From Leptidea sinapis (taxonomy: Eukaryota > Arthropoda > Insecta > Lepidoptera > Pieridae): DNA of 64,000 bases. The stretch is taken from assembly GCF_905404315.1 (NCBI RefSeq), contig NC_066309.1, positions 4,712,001 to 4,776,000 of the forward strand, given 5' to 3'. The position numbers were made by a program, and so were the translations under genes. Positions 1 through 11,198 of the stretch are shown piece after piece (positions within the stretch are counted from its first letter, which is position 1; every line of letters begins with the position of its first letter). The notes beneath the pieces were generated by a model. That model searched no databases and was not told where the DNA came from. It worked only from the letters and a program-made list of their open reading frames with translations.

Positions 1-629
1 CAACTGATAATCTACTGAAAAAAGCAAAGGGAAGTCACAGAAAAATTATGTTTACGGATGAGATTTTTTTTACAATTGAGCAACATTTTAACAAACTTAA
101 TGACCATATTTATGTTCAAAGCTCTGAGGAAGTCCCAATTAGTCGACAGAGTGCAACGTGGGCACTATCCGACTTCAGTGATGGTTTGGTGGGGTATTAG
201 CTATGAAGGAGTGACTGAGCCATACTTTTGTGAAAAAGGTATCAAAACATCGGCACAAGTGTATAGATACCATTCTTGAAAAGATAATGAAGCCTCTTAA
301 CAACACCATGTTCCATAACCAAGAATGGTCCTTCCAGCAAGACTCGGCTCATAAAGCTCGGTCTACGCAGTCGTGGTTACAAACGAACGGACTTCATCAG
401 AGCTGAAGACTGGCCGTCGACTAGATCCAATCTTAATCCGCTAGATAATGATTTATAGTCAGTTTTAGAGAGTAAACTTGCTCTAAGCGCCATGATAATT
501 TGGTGTCCCTAAAACAATCTACGATTGGCAGTGAAGAAGTTTCCCATTGAAAGAGTTCGTGCTTCTATTGATAACTGGCCTCAACGTTTAAAGGACTGTA
601 TTGCAGCCAATGGAGACCACTTCGAATAA
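1..629 (+). pseudogene. mariner/Tc1-type transposase, C-terminal remnant
   Basis: Reading across frames gives the C-terminal half of a mariner-family transposase: an FTDE-like start of the catalytic region, then VMVWWGISYEGV, FCEKGIKTSA, a FQQDSA-HKA block, and a final GDHFE followed by a stop at 627-629. Several frameshifts and internal stops separate these blocks, so it is dead. The N-terminal half lies left of the window. The AT-rich stretch after the stop (to about 760) looks like the element's 3' untranslated end. It sits in the intron upstream of the first visible Popeye-gene exon. Family assignment rests on the motif order, not on a search. Confidence 0.8.
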
Positions 630-877
630 GATTTTTACATTTTAAATTGTTTTATATTTATGTATTAAACTAACACATGTAAAAGTAATAAATGTTATTT
701 GCAATAGATTTTTTTTGTCTTTGTTTCAGTATTTATGGCAAGACTAGGTATATAAATATTCTGCTTTTATTTTTTCCTTATGGTCAGTGTCAGTGAAAGA
801 ATATTTGTCAGCTTTCCAGTCTTACTTTAGCGGTAAAACAACTTTTCGATCGTTTTAACAATACTCATATAAACCAG

Positions 878-985
878 GTGAACGTGATGAGTGGTCATCA
901 GTTTCTTCATCCGATACTTCCATGCGAGTTTCTCGATTCACCAGAGTTCGAGTCAAGTAGAGCTACTATCGACGAGAAGTTCAAG
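878..985 (+). CDS. bves: Popeye-domain protein, internal exon (cAMP-binding pocket)
   Basis: The exon has 36 codons, starting with VNVMSGHQFLHPILPCEFLD. Local residues 18-24 are FLDSPEF, the near-invariant FLDSPEW/F motif that family studies link to cAMP binding. The exon ends EKFK, and the next exon continues VSI, so the second pocket motif (FQVT/S type, here FKVS) spans the junction. The start is set by the acceptor AACCAG at 872-877, and the end by GTAAGT at 986-991. An ATG at codon 4 is internal by comparison with the family, where conserved sequence continues upstream. The mariner relic at 1-629 shows that the preceding exon is not within the window. The reading is solid; tissue role cannot be seen here. 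Confidence 0.9.
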
Positions 986-1083
986 GTAAGTGGGCTAAAA
1001 AAATTAAATTCATTGATGTAAGGAATTGACTGTGATTTTAGGTTTCCTTTAAATGAAGAAATTGACTCAGGATCACAACCTTT

Positions 1084-1265
1084 ATTTTTGAAACTAAGGG
1101 ACGAAACTAGCAGGTCGTTCAGCTGATGGTAATTGATACGCCCTGCCCATTAAAATGCAATGCCACTCAGGAATCTTGAAAAACCCAATAACTCTGAGCG
1201 GCACTACAATTCCGCTCGTCACCTTGAGACATAAGATGTTAAGTCTCATTCGCCCAGTAATTTGA
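1084..1265 (-). repeat. HP-family interspersed repeat, copy 1 (truncated)
   Basis: This copy shares the family core: TGGTAATTGATACGCCCTGC, then the stem-loop flanked by CCACTCAGG...CTGAGCGGCAC, then the CACCTTGAGACATAAGATG block. On the sense (minus) strand the element ends in an A-rich tail, which suggests retroposition. Only the 3' part is present; it breaks off near 1265. It lies in intron 1 of the Popeye gene. Confidence 0.75.
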
Positions 1266-2117
1266 TAACATTAAACACAAATTTCCGTCAGTAATAAATA
1301 AAAGAAATTATGTGTGTATTACTCGTATCATATAGATAGTAACGGTAGAATCTAATAGAATAATAGGTAGCTAATAGTAATTTCATTATGGTATAAGGAT
1401 TGCTACGACGTAGCATGACTAGCTACACTGTTTTATTTAAAATATAAACGGCGTATGGCAGTAATAATCTATAGATTACAGTAAATAAAATCACAATTTA
1501 TTAAAATATTGGTCTGGATATTTGTTGAAGCAGGTATGGGCAAACGATACAATAATTCCGAAAATATTCTCAGTGTCTACGGACAAATGCTATATTATGC
1601 CACCAGAAATATTACACAATTCGAAAGAATGACAAAAATATACTCACAGATGTTAAGATAAAAAAAAGTTTTCAATTATAATTCTTTTTTACAACCAACT
1701 AGTAGGAGCATAACAATGCTTTCATTGTTTATTCATTATTGCATTAATACCTCTTAGATTTTGAAATTTTATACCATTCCTTATTTATTTAACTAACATC
1801 ATAATTAATATACATACATTTTCGCAACATAACACGATTCGCGAACTATTAAATTACAACAGTAGACGTTTTAGCAAATATTTGCACTCTCAATACCGAA
1901 CGGACAGACAGGGCTGTTCGCTACATAAATATTGGTTGATACTGTACACACAATAACACGAAAAGGTTAAAGTTTTCATATTAAAACTCCATCGCTCTCA
2001 CAAAGCATTGGTGGGCAAGCGTGCAACTTGTAAAATAATTGACAACTTGATAAGCCTGATAAGCGTAACCTGGATATATTGGGCGCTCGTATCGGAATAT
2101 ATTTATACCTATACCGT
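1266..2117. other. AT-rich intron sequence, no feature recognised
   Basis: No coding, RNA or repeat signature that recurs elsewhere in the window was seen. Confidence 0.5.
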
Positions 2118-2441
2118 ATGTGTTCCACCTTCGCACGACACGCCACAAGTTACGATATCATCCCCACCATCTGGATGTGTGGCGGTCCTCCACAGTGCGG
2201 TTTTCAAGGAGCTTTCTTCCACGTACTACGAATGTAGCTGTCGCTGTGGAATGAGCTTCCTTGTGCGGTGTTTCCGGGACGATACGACATGGGTACCTTC
2301 AAGGAAAGCGCGTACACCTTCCTTAAAGGCCGGCAACGCTCTTGTGATTCCTCTGGTGTTGCAAGAGTGTGGGCGGCGGTGATCACTTAACACCAGGTGA
2401 CCCGTACGCTCGTTTGCCTTCTATTCCATAAAAAAAAATGT
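2118..2441 (+). pseudogene. jockey-like LINE 3' end (LINE-J), 5'-truncated
   Basis: The frames translate to the C-terminal tail of a jockey-like LINE ORF2: SHDTPQV in one frame, then blocks equivalent to WNELPCAVFPGRYD and KGRQRSCDSSGVA. It ends with the family's 3' sequence CTATTCCATAAAAAAAA. It is frameshifted. At least eleven pieces of this same LINE end are scattered over the window on both strands, the longest at 50335-51104. Confidence 0.8.
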
Positions 2442-2867
2442 GTCCGTACAGTATGTAAGTTATTACAATTTTGTTTTGCAAGCTCTATGTGGCACAGATT
2501 GAAATTGGAAATTCTTTTTTTGGGTATACGGTTCAAAATTCTGACATAAGTTAATAGAAAAAGCTTGCCTTCTGTTTGATATGGATTACAAATATGAATT
2601 TGAAAGTTGATGGCCAATGGAATCGTAACGTTTCGATTCTTTATCAAAATAAAACATAATTTACTTTGTATGTAACCAATAGTTTTCGTACCGCACACTA
2701 AATAGTTATTTGTATATTCAAGTTTTTAATACCTTGGTCTACATAATTGCAATATTCATAGAAATCTTTATTTTATTAAATAAAATAATACTCTCATAAA
2801 ATGTAAATAGGATCCTTCCCATAAGTGAAAAAAGTCTAGTGACGTATCGTTTATGAAATCTAGTATG

Positions 2868-3062
2868 CTTTGTTCAACTCTCAGGTTGTGGCACTCGAAC
2901 GGTCGGCTCAGTTGGAAAGAGCTCTCGCACGGAACGCGAGAGGTCGGACGAACGGGTTCGAGTCCCGCATCGTTCATATTTTTTTTTTCAGTTTCATTTG
3001 TGTTATTAATCCTAGAAGTGAGGGTTATCATTTTAAAAACATAACAAATTGTTTAGAAGTCT
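2868..3062 (+). mobile_element. tRNA-derived SINE (SINE-2), copy with tRNA-like head
   Basis: A tRNA-like head (2897-2976) holds GGCTCAGTTGG as box A and GGGTTCGAGTCCC as box B, and ends CATCGTTCA. The tail ATTAATCCTAGAAGTGAGG and TTAAAAACATAACA is shared with the copies at 24543, 53332, 53636 and 58871. The anticodon arm carries an insertion, so this is not a working tRNA. The 20-bp block at 2874-2893 is inverted relative to the equivalent block in the other copies. Confidence 0.75.
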
Positions 3063-3554
3063 AATCAATATTACACATGAAAGGCTATCAAATGTCTTCT
3101 TACTTACTTTAAATGTTGCCTGTTGAACACTATTGATGTTAAAGGATGAAAATGACTTACTGTGTTAATATATTTATTATTTTTACGTATTTAAAATATA
3201 TGTCATGTCAATCAAGAAAACCTACATAAAATTGAACACGATTTTTGTTTTACAAATTGTGTCGATTCTACATTAGCCGAAGGAACTTCGTTCCTTCCTG
3301 GTGTCCCACGACGCCACATCTTTTTTATAACTTATTTTCAATAATATTTTAATCAAACAAAAACACTATTTCAACAATGCACAGCATATACAAATTGAAC
3401 TTCTCACTAAATCCATTGAATTACAATTTTAAGATATACACATCACTAATGGTCATAATACGTCAGCTGTATAGCTACAGATACACTGCTATAAGCATCT
3501 CGGTGACTGAACTCACAAAATCTCATATTTATATTTTTAATTATTTATTTATCG

Positions 3555-3860
3555 CTTCCACCAGTCACGAGCATTTCGTTGACGCGATGTTTTCCTACCA
3601 AAAAGTGCCCAAGCGGCTAAAGAAGTTTTCAAAGAACCTTTGCAGTTCCTTTAAGCCCAGGCGTAACTTTTAAACACACAAATATACTTAGCTATATATA
3701 TGTTACGGTGCCTATTGCTATCGTGAAGCAGATCACACCTATCCAAAAAGGCCTAACTATTTATTTATCACGTGCGCTAGTCATGAGCATTTCGGTGACG
3801 CGATGTTTTTCCTACCTAAAAGTGCCCAAAGGTCTAAAGAAGCTTTCACTTCAATAATAC
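3555..3860 (+). repeat. short local repeat, two adjacent copies
   Basis: The block at 3560-3690 (ACGAGCATTTCGTTGACGCG, AAAAGTGCCCAAGCGGCTAA, then CTTTGCAGTTCCTTTAAGCC and GCGTAACTTTTAAACACAC) is partly repeated at 3770-3850. Its second half appears again at 17928-17990. I do not recognise the family. One frame reads HEHFVDAMFSYQKVPKRLKK, but there is no evidence that it is a gene. Confidence 0.6.
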
Positions 3861-4298
3861 ACGAACGAGTAGCCACGTAAATGTTTCTAAGAGAGTGGGC
3901 GGTGACCTTAATTCCTTTTGTATTTATGCTCGCTATTCCGTGTGACGTTTGAAGCCCGTTCTCCGTGAGCTCATATTTGCTCGTTTTGTACTTTTCTTTC
4001 ACGGTTTTCCTGATGATTTTCGCGCGATTTCTGTAATGCGATTTGTGACAAGGGTTACGATAAAGAGATCTTTTATTTTATTTGGCGTTAGAAAATACTT
4101 TAAAAATAAATATTTATTGATCTATTTAATGTTTTGTCAAAGAATTGATTAAAATATAACTCTTAAGACTAATTCAAATACACTAACTAGTGACCGAATA
4201 TCATGTTATTTAAGACCGCTAGTTACATACTAAATTATACACATCTTATTTTGTTAGTTGGTTGAGTTTCCGTGCCAAACTTCGTCATGCTCACTTAA

Positions 4299-4607
4299 AT
4301 GTGGGATTCTCCTTTGCACAGGATGCCTGCTAGTTTATGGGTACCACAATGGCGCCTATTTCTGCCGTGAAGCAATATGTAAACATTAATGTGTTTCATT
4401 CTGAAGGGCGCCGTAGCTAATGAAATTACTGGGCAAATGAGACTTAACATCTTATGTCTCAAGGTGACGAGCGTAATTGTAGTGCCGCTCAGAATTTTTG
4501 GGTTTTTCAAGAATCCTGAGTGGCACTGCATTGTAATAGACAAGGCGTATCAATTACCATCAGCTGCAGGTCCTGCTAGTATCGTCCCTTATTTTCATTA
4601 AAAAAAT
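4299..4607 (+). repeat. HP-family repeat, copy 2 (near full length)
   Basis: It runs from GTGGGATTCTCCTTTGCACA through CGCCGTAGCTA and the hairpin (TGCCGCTCAG ... CTGAGTGGCA) to the terminal CCCTTATTTTCATTAAAAAAA. The A-tail fixes the sense strand as +. Confidence 0.8.
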
Positions 4608-4914
4608 ATTTTGTTTTTGTGGGCTATCCTATCATCGCAGAGTTCTGCCAATAAAAAGTTTTAAGTTTTATATTTTAAGCCCCTATAAGCTTGGTATGTA
4701 ACTTTGTATGTAAGGAATATTTTGAATGTGATTTATTTCAAACTTTCCACTCTTATCAAGTGCCGATGAAGCTTCGCTATAATCTATGTCTGTTTCAATT
4801 TTCGATAGCTACTACTGTCTTTTAATAAAAATATTGGTGCTACGAAATTATCAACGTTTCAAAAAAACCAAACTAAAATGTATAAAATAATTTTCAATAA
4901 GTTTGAATTAGGAA

Positions 4915-5041
4915 TACCACCTTCCTTAAAGGCCGGTAATGCTCCTGTGATTCCCGTGGCGTTGCAAGATAATGTAGGCGGCGGTGATCACTTAATACCA
5001 GGGGACCCGTATGCTCTTTGTCCTCCTTTTCCATAAAAAAA
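4915..5041 (+). mobile_element. LINE-J 3' end fragment
   Basis: Only the last 125 bases are present (CTTCCTTAAAGGCCGG through GGCGGCGGTGATCACTTAAT to TTTTCCATAAAAAAAG). This is a strongly 5'-truncated insertion ending in the family's A-tail. Confidence 0.8.
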
Positions 5042-5813
5042 GTCTGATTAACAAAAAAGTTTGTTATTGTAAAGCGAGAGGTCCTTGTATGTTACACAAT
5101 TTTTTTTGCATTTTTTTTCACCAAATTTTTTTGCTTATTTACTTATTTTACTGTTAAAATTGTAGGAATTTACAAATACTGTTGTATTCAATGACATTCT
5201 ATTGGCTGTATTTATAAGTTCCAATTTCAAATGATTACAGTACGTCAAGTTCATGTTAAAATCTGTCTCAAACAAATATTAACGATGTAAATTTAAGTAA
5301 ACTATAGCTTAAGAAAATAAATACAAGGTTTATGTAAGGTACTTGCTAAATTCATCAAAACGTATTTTTTTTCCATATGAACATCACATATATTAAATAT
5401 AACTCAGTCAACGACTGTCCCAATAAAACTCGTTGTTACTAATCTTAATAAACGACTGTATCATAAAATTGTCTTAATCTGTTTGCGCAAATTAAATATA
5501 AATCTTCCTGCCAATTTGTAAGTGAACGAAATTAGGTTAATACAAATTGCGAGCCAATATTTTTAGTTTCCGTTTTAACTGGTAACGTAGAGTATTCGAA
5601 AATACCAAGTGCTATGACTTCACCGATATTTAACCCAGTTTCTTCGGTTCAGCCACTTGGGCTTTTACGAGGTCCTATCAGATTACAATTAGGTCATTGG
5701 AATGGGGTTGGTAACACCGACACGTCTCGTAAAACACGCCGGCGCGTGTACCTGATCCAAATACATTTAACCTTTAAGTACAACATTGTGCTACAAAAGC
5801 TTTTGTATCGAAG
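5042..5813. other. intron sequence without recognised elements; GC-richer patch
   Basis: Mostly AT-rich. The patch at about 5610-5770 is richer in G+C, contains ACACGCCGGCGCGTGT-like sequence and has an open frame of 67 codons on +, but I see no splice sites or family match. It could be conserved non-coding DNA. Confidence 0.35.
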
Positions 5814-6063
5814 TTGACTTTATTTTTTTATCTACACCCATGCTTTAAATCCTCTATTAAAGATTCTAAAACAGTAAGCTTAAAGCCAACATTAAAACAC
5901 CCAACGTCCTCATAACCATTACATCAAAACGAGTGTTGTAATGAAACTCAGTTGTACTAAACTTAGTTGAACAAACTAGCATTGGCTTTATCAATGTTAG
6001 CAGTAAGGTAACTGTTTCAAAATCTTTTATTGAGGATTCATATTATGGGTGTAGATAAAGTCT
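5814..6063. mobile_element. fold-back MITE (about 80-bp inverted arms)
   Basis: The left arm begins GACTTTAT...TATCTACACCCAT and continues with ATTCTAAAACAGT. The right arm ends ATGGGTGTAGATAAAGTC and carries the complementary blocks (ACTGTTTCAAAATCTTTTAT). The arms are diverged and have small indels. No coding capacity and no clear target duplication were seen. Confidence 0.6.
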
Positions 6064-6065
6064 TG

Positions 6066-6183
6066 TATGCAACTGTTCATAATTAGGTATTAAAACACTC
6101 ATATAATACTATTATGATATAAATACAATTAATATAAACCTGCAGTCGTGTTTTAATACCCCTTATTACACAACAGTTGCATA
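6066..6183. mobile_element. 118-bp fold-back element
   Basis: It begins TATGCAACTGTT and ends AACAGTTGCATA, exact inverted termini. The pairing continues inward (GGTATTAAAACAC against GTGTTTTAATACC). It abuts the previous fold-back element after two bases. It is probably a tiny MITE. Confidence 0.65.
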
Positions 6184-6477
6184 AATAACTAATATCATCA
6201 CCAGAAACACTTATAAGGCAAGGCTTTCTACATCGAGTAATTTAAATCCGGCTTCAAAATCAGGGTTGATAAGAAATATATAACTAATAGCTTCATTGGG
6301 AATATCTAGTGATATCTCGTTAGATAGTTTGTTTAGTTACGATGCTGGAAGCATTCAACCTTGTATAATGATCTCAGCAACCACAAGACTGACAATGACG
6401 TGGATTGTTAAACCAAACGATGCTACGTGACTTGAAGACCTAATAATAAAGACTCAATTACTTTATATTATTATTAT

Positions 6478-6655
6478 TGGTCACTTTGAGACGTAAGACG
6501 TTAAGTCTCATTTGCCAAGTAAATTCACTAGCTACAGGGCCCTTCAGACCGAAATACAATAATGCTTACACATAACTGCTTCACGGCAGAAATAGGCACC
6601 GTTGTGGTACCCATAATTTAGCCGGCATCCTGTGCAAAGGAGCCTCCAAATGGTT
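6478..6655 (-). repeat. HP-family repeat, copy 3 (truncated)
   Basis: It contains the family's 5' half: on the minus strand it starts at the GGAGGCTCCTTTGCACAGG end and breaks off just before the hairpin. It lies in intron 1. Confidence 0.75.
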
Positions 6656-7130
6656 AAAGCGAAGAGTAAGCAGAAAACACGCAAACAAGGTGTTTTTAGA
6701 CAAGTTTTGTTGTGAAAATAAGGCATTTGCAGCTATGAATACTACTTAATCCTGTTACACATACCCTTAAGTCTTACTTGTAGGTTGCTAGTGCTGGCTA
6801 CTGGTATAATAAAAAACTCCAGAGCTATTTTGACCTACGACTTTTCTTTGCAGTAAAACAAGTTTTTTTGCCGGCATGATGCATTTGTTTAGTACTATTC
6901 CCAGAAAAGTTATTCATTGCTTGTAAGAGGATTGTAAGCATATAAACTGTTTGCATCTGTTAAAATGTTACGTTTTCCACGCAAGAATTTTGAAAATATT
7001 GGCTTTACATACATGGTGGGCCGGCAGCCGTGAACTCATATCGTTCAAGGTCGCTGGTACTTAGTGTCGCCTTAAGTTAATATTAATCTTAATAATATTA
7101 AGTCTAGGTAACGCTATTTAACTATTTCAG

Positions 7131-7425
7131 GTGTCTATAGTAGCAGCTTCATCGTGTCGCTACGTGTACTGGCAGCGTAGTTCACTTGAGTATTTATTCG
7201 TAAAGGAGCCGTACCTAGCCTGCGTGGTCACGACATTGATCGCGCGAGATATAACCACCAAGCTATACGCTATGAACAATAAGATCGTTACAGAGAGAGG
7301 CTCCCATCTTGATATACGGTTGCCAAGTATATCGCACGCTCTCGCCCGAAGCCCGAGGAAATTGCGTTCAATGAGAGCACCGCCTCCCACCACAGTTCAG
7401 CCGGTTCCGCCTGAGAAACGGTCCA
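7131..7425 (+). CDS. bves: Popeye-domain protein, second visible exon
   Basis: The exon has 98 codons plus one base. It begins VSIVAASSCRYVYW and runs through LEYLFVKEPYL, LIARDITTKLYAMNN and HLDIRLPSI, which is the C-terminal half of the Popeye domain (the family pattern is CR-x-W, a hydrophobic helix, then DITxKLYxLN). From about local residue 107 it turns into a basic, Arg/Ser-rich then Pro-rich linker (SPRKLRSMRAPPP), expected for the variable tail after the domain. The acceptor is ACTATTTCAG ending at 7130 and the donor is TCCA|GTGAGT at 7426. Reading on past the donor gives about 26 more codons before a stop, so the splice site rather than the open frame defines the end. Confidence 0.92.
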
Positions 7426-7986
7426 GTGAGTATAATAAAACATATTACGAAATCTCTATTGTCCTTGATTTGAGACGAAATAATAACGTTTTAGTGTTCT
7501 GTCCTAACAGCTAAAATCGTTGTCTCTGTTAAGAAACATGTAATATTTTTTTAAGTTAACAGAGAATGCAAAATTTTAGAATTTTGTTAACTTTTATCGT
7601 ATTGAGTATAAGAGCTGTTACACGAAGAAAAAAAAATACAAATATAATAAGCTTATATTTGTAGTCATTTATATAACAGAAATTGAGAAAAAAAATGTTA
7701 ATTAACATTAGAATGAGATTTTCATACCACAATTTATTTAAAATTAGCTTTCTTTAGCGGTAATGCGCCAATAACGTAATGGTCGCGCGTAGACCTCTTT
7801 GCGGCGTTGAATTAAAATTATAAATAAAAGACAGCATCGGTTATATTTTTAAAAGGCACTATCAAGAACAATTGCTCAATCCGGCATACGTTGTTTTGCC
7901 ATATAAATTAAGGTCCCCGCGCTCACTCATTGTATCAATTCTTAAATCTAATGTTATATAATTGACTGAAAAATTTGTATTGCAAA
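7426..7986. other. start of intron 2, no feature recognised
   Basis: AT-rich after the donor site. A short patch at 7740-7810 (GCGGTAATGCGCCAATAACG) is less AT-rich but not informative. Confidence 0.4.
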
Positions 7987-8271
7987 TCCTACTAATATTA
8001 TAAATGTGAAAGTTTGTATGTCTGGATGTATGTTTGAACTTCTTTAACGCAAAATCTACTGAATAGATTTTGATGAAACTTTACAATAATATAGCTTACA
8101 CACCAGAATAACAAATAGGCTATAATTTATAAAACCATAGTGTGAATTATACAAAATATAAAAGAAGTGTGATTGTTACTAATGAATACAACTAGCGCCA
8201 TCTCTTATCAACTAGCAAGGAAAAGATCAAAACAATTTATATGGCAAAACAACGTTTGCCGGGTCAGCTAG
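7987..8271 (+). mobile_element. non-autonomous Helitron
   Basis: The 5' end TCCTACTAATATTATAAATG has the TC start. The 3' end has a stem-loop (GGCAAA, loop ACAACG, TTTGCC), then GGGTCAGCTAG and a host T. The CTAG terminus (CTRR type) preceded by a short hairpin, with no inverted repeats and insertion between A/T bases, is the Helitron signature. There is no coding capacity. The same 3' end occurs at least twelve more times in the window. Confidence 0.85.
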
Positions 8272-8579
8272 TATATAGATATTTCTAAATCAAAAGTATC
8301 TAGGCTCTGGATAAGTTATCACCAACATATCCACATACCATCACTCTTATGGTTTAAGTATTATTCCGATCGGTTCAGTAGTTTTCGTATTAAAACCGAA
8401 GTAAAAAACTAGCTCCATTTATTAGCATAGATTAGCACGTTCCTGATCTTAGGTACTATTAAACAGAATAAAATATTACAACATCTGAATTATTGTTATG
8501 TGTGAGAACCCGTTCTTATTTTTCAGTTTTCTATGGGTGTGGCCCCCTGTTTTCAAGTTGCGGCTTATAATTTATTTGG

Positions 8580-8833
8580 AATAATAATAATAATATTGAC
8601 ACACTTTTTACACAAATTATCTTGCCCCAAGTTAAGCATATATAGCCTGTGTTATGGGTTACAAGTCAATGATATATTTAATACAATATACTTACTTAAA
8701 CTTACATAAATACATTTAAACATCCATGACTCGGAAACAAACATCCATATTCATCATATAAATGCTTGCACCTACCGGGATTCGAAGACTCTCTAGCATA
8801 GTAGGTAGGATAGCTAATCACACGGCTATACAG
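8580..8833 (-). mobile_element. tRNA-derived SINE (SINE-1)
   Basis: On the minus strand the tRNA-like head has TATAGCCG and a degraded box B (TTCGAATCCCGGTAGGTGCA region). The body follows (TGATGAATATGGATGTTTG, CCGAGTCATGG, GGGGCAAGATAATTTGTGTA, GTGTGTCAATATTATT) and then an ATT-rich tail. Other copies are at 30600, 38073, 42077 and 46244. Confidence 0.8.
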
Positions 8834-9796
8834 GAATAGCATTTCTGGTATCATAAGACATATTATTACCTCAATAAGTATACAATACTTGCCAGTAAAT
8901 AAATTCACTATCACTTTATTACCTGTTATAGACAGACAGTGTAACAAAATCATTTGTTTAGTTTTCATTTGACCACTTTTGACTTGAATCCCTAAAAATC
9001 ATTTGCCTCTTAAATTAAATAACTTTATGCTAATTACTTCCATTACATACACGCCACAACATGTCCGAATGTGGCACAATTTGGTAAATTATTAATTATC
9101 AATAGTTAATGTGAGTTATTTCATTATTTATTTAATTAACTTCCCCTAATTGCCTATTGTTGGCTAGAGTACATTTTGTAGTGAAACATAAATTGCGCTC
9201 AGTTGAGTAATGTCGCGGACAATGAACCATAAAATATTCCGGCTTCATTGCATAATAAATTGTTAAGAATGTGTTTGGCAGTGTCGCGAAATATCGTACG
9301 ACATAAATTGCGGGGTATTTGTCGCAAGTCTCTCCCTATACTTGGCAGCATTCAGACCGCGACCAATTCAATCAAATCATTGGCCATGAGCCGGTAGAGC
9401 GCGTCAATATCGTCCTTGGATCCAACTTATTAAACAAACTTAACGAATTCAAGAGTTCCAGTTTTCTTTTGCTGTGTCAAAGGGAACTAAGCAACAATGC
9501 ATTTCTTTTTATCGCAGTGTACTCTGACTGAAATTTTGTTACAACTTTTGAAATGCTTTAGGAAAATCGGATCTTAAAGTCTTTCTAACTATCGAAAGGA
9601 AATAAATATATCATGAATATTTTCTGTATAGACAAAATATGAATGAATTTTAAATTGCAAGTTATAAGATCTAAAATTAAAATATTTTTTATAACAATTA
9701 TTCAGTATTTACGATATGTTTCATCTTATCGTCATAGTTGTAGTACTGTCACTTACATTAATTCTTGCATCATATCATTCTATTTGTTGTGCTTTT
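8834..9796. other. largely single-copy intron 2 sequence
   Basis: No element family from elsewhere in the window recurs here. The stretch 9160-9430 has higher complexity and several CpGs (TGTCGCGGACAATGAACC, GTGTCGCGAAATATCGTACG). It could hold conserved regulatory DNA, but nothing in the sequence proves it. Confidence 0.35.
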
Positions 9797-10090
9797 TAAC
9801 CGACTTCAATAAAGGAGGAGGTTTTCAATTCGTCGGATTTTTTTTATTCCAGATCTGACAGTGGAATCCATGAGAAAACCATAAAAGTCTTAAATTTTGC
9901 TATACAATGCAAGTATAGCAAAGTGGATGATAAATTTACGAATAACTCAATATCGCGCTAACCGATTTCGATGATTCTTTTTTTAATGGAAAGCATATAC
10001 TTCAAACATAGTTTGGTGAGAGTTTCGTTAGGTTCTGATTACGGAATCCATGACAAAGAAACGGAACACTGTCTATAAAATAATTGCAAA
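9797..10090 (+). repeat. interspersed repeat with AACCGACTTCAATAAAGGAG motif
   Basis: It opens with the motif, then GGTTTTCAATTCGTCGG. Related pieces in reverse orientation lie at 23850-23896 and 49800-49870. This motif is common in lepidopteran repeats. The following 200 bases (CCGATTTCGATGATTC, GGAATCCATGA twice) probably belong to the same element. Confidence 0.5.
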
Positions 10091-10197
10091 GTACTTATGT
10101 TCATTGCTGCATTGAAAAATTTAGTAAATTTACACATGTTTAGATAAATTGTTAGTTAGTGTACTTCAAATTCACAAAAAATCATAAATTAAAAAAG

Positions 10198-10565
10198 AAC
10201 AACCGCCTTCAAAAACACTATTCCAAAACAATATATATAATGTGCACTAAAAGTATAAAAATAATTGCGTATTTTTATACAATCTAATTAATTAATCTTA
10301 TTCTAGTTACGATTATTGTAATTTTCGGAGTCGGTGTCATCCAAGATAGGTTTGTTACTACATACATAGTTATAGGTGAGATGTGCTTGAGTCGTGAGGA
10401 GGCGAGAGACGAGAGCGGGTTGCGGCGGAAGGACACCGATTCCAAAAATAACAATAATCGTAACTAGAATTAGATTTTATAAAAAAACGCAATTATTTTT
10501 ATACTTTTAGTGCACATTATATATATATCTATTGTTTTGGAATAGTGTTTTTTAAGGCGGTTGTT
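10198..10565. mobile_element. fold-back MITE with about 115-bp inverted arms
   Basis: The arms AACAACCGCCTT...ACGATTATTGT (10198-10322) and ACAATAATCGTAACTAG...GGCGGTTGTT (10443-10565) are over 90% complementary. The GC-richer centre contains TGAGTCGTGAGGAGGCGAGA and GCGGCGGAAGGACACCGA. A further right arm is at 10803-10912, a centre plus right arm at 27552-27805, and a rump at 23755-23830. Confidence 0.8.
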
Positions 10566-10607
10566 TTTTTGTTATACGTCTTTACGTTGGCTATACCAAC
10601 TTGCTTA

Positions 10608-10800
10608 CAGCCGTTCCCAATATTCAGTCTATCTCTTACTTGAGATAAAAATCGTAACTATCGTTGACTTTTCTGTCCCAATAAACTTATCGACGGTAGC
10701 TCACCTTATCCGTACACGCTGCCTGTCAATGGGATGACGTATAGCTTACCAGTGATAGAAGTTTGTAATTGCAATTCACGTAGAATGACTTATCGGGTAT
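10608..10800 (+). mobile_element. PIF/Harbinger-like MITE, 3'-truncated copy
   Basis: It starts CAGCCGTTCCCAATATTCAG after TTA and follows the intact copy at 12044 closely until TATCGGGTATATT, where it is cut by a fold-back arm. Its left flank GCTATACCAACTTGCTTA is the same as that of the copy at 12044, so host flank and element were copied together. Confidence 0.7.
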
Positions 10801-10802
10801 AT

Positions 10803-10912
10803 TGTAACTAGAATTAGATTTTATAAAAATACGCAATTATTTTTATACTTTTAGTGCACATTATATATATATATGTCTATTGTTTTGGAATAGTGTTTTT
10901 GAAGGCGGTTGT
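10803..10912 (+). repeat. duplicated right arm of the fold-back MITE
   Basis: It repeats the right arm at 10450-10565 almost exactly, including the following GTTATACGTCTTT, so it arose by a local duplication and not by fresh insertion. Confidence 0.7.
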
Positions 10913-11198
10913 TTGTGTTATACGTCTTTTGCATATAAGCCTACTGTCTGTGTGAGTCTTGTTTATTTTAAGAAATCCTAGCATACTCCACTTCATCAAT
11001 GTTGGTATAAGTATGTAGCAACTTATAAATGCTTTTGTTATTGAGTTTGTTTTTATGAGGCAAATAATTTATTTGTTTTGTTGGGAAACTTCACTAGCCA
11101 TATCTGAATCTATTAATAAATATCATATAATGGGCTCAGATACTCTATCACCCCAGATATGCTTGCAACAAAAACAAAAAGGTAGTTTTATTATAATA

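Noticed and set aside
10198..10565. Open frame with QDRFVNTYIVIGEMCLSREE-type sequence in the fold-back MITE centre (seen at 27552)
   Set aside because: The frame is not kept between copies; the centre is shared non-coding repeat DNA.
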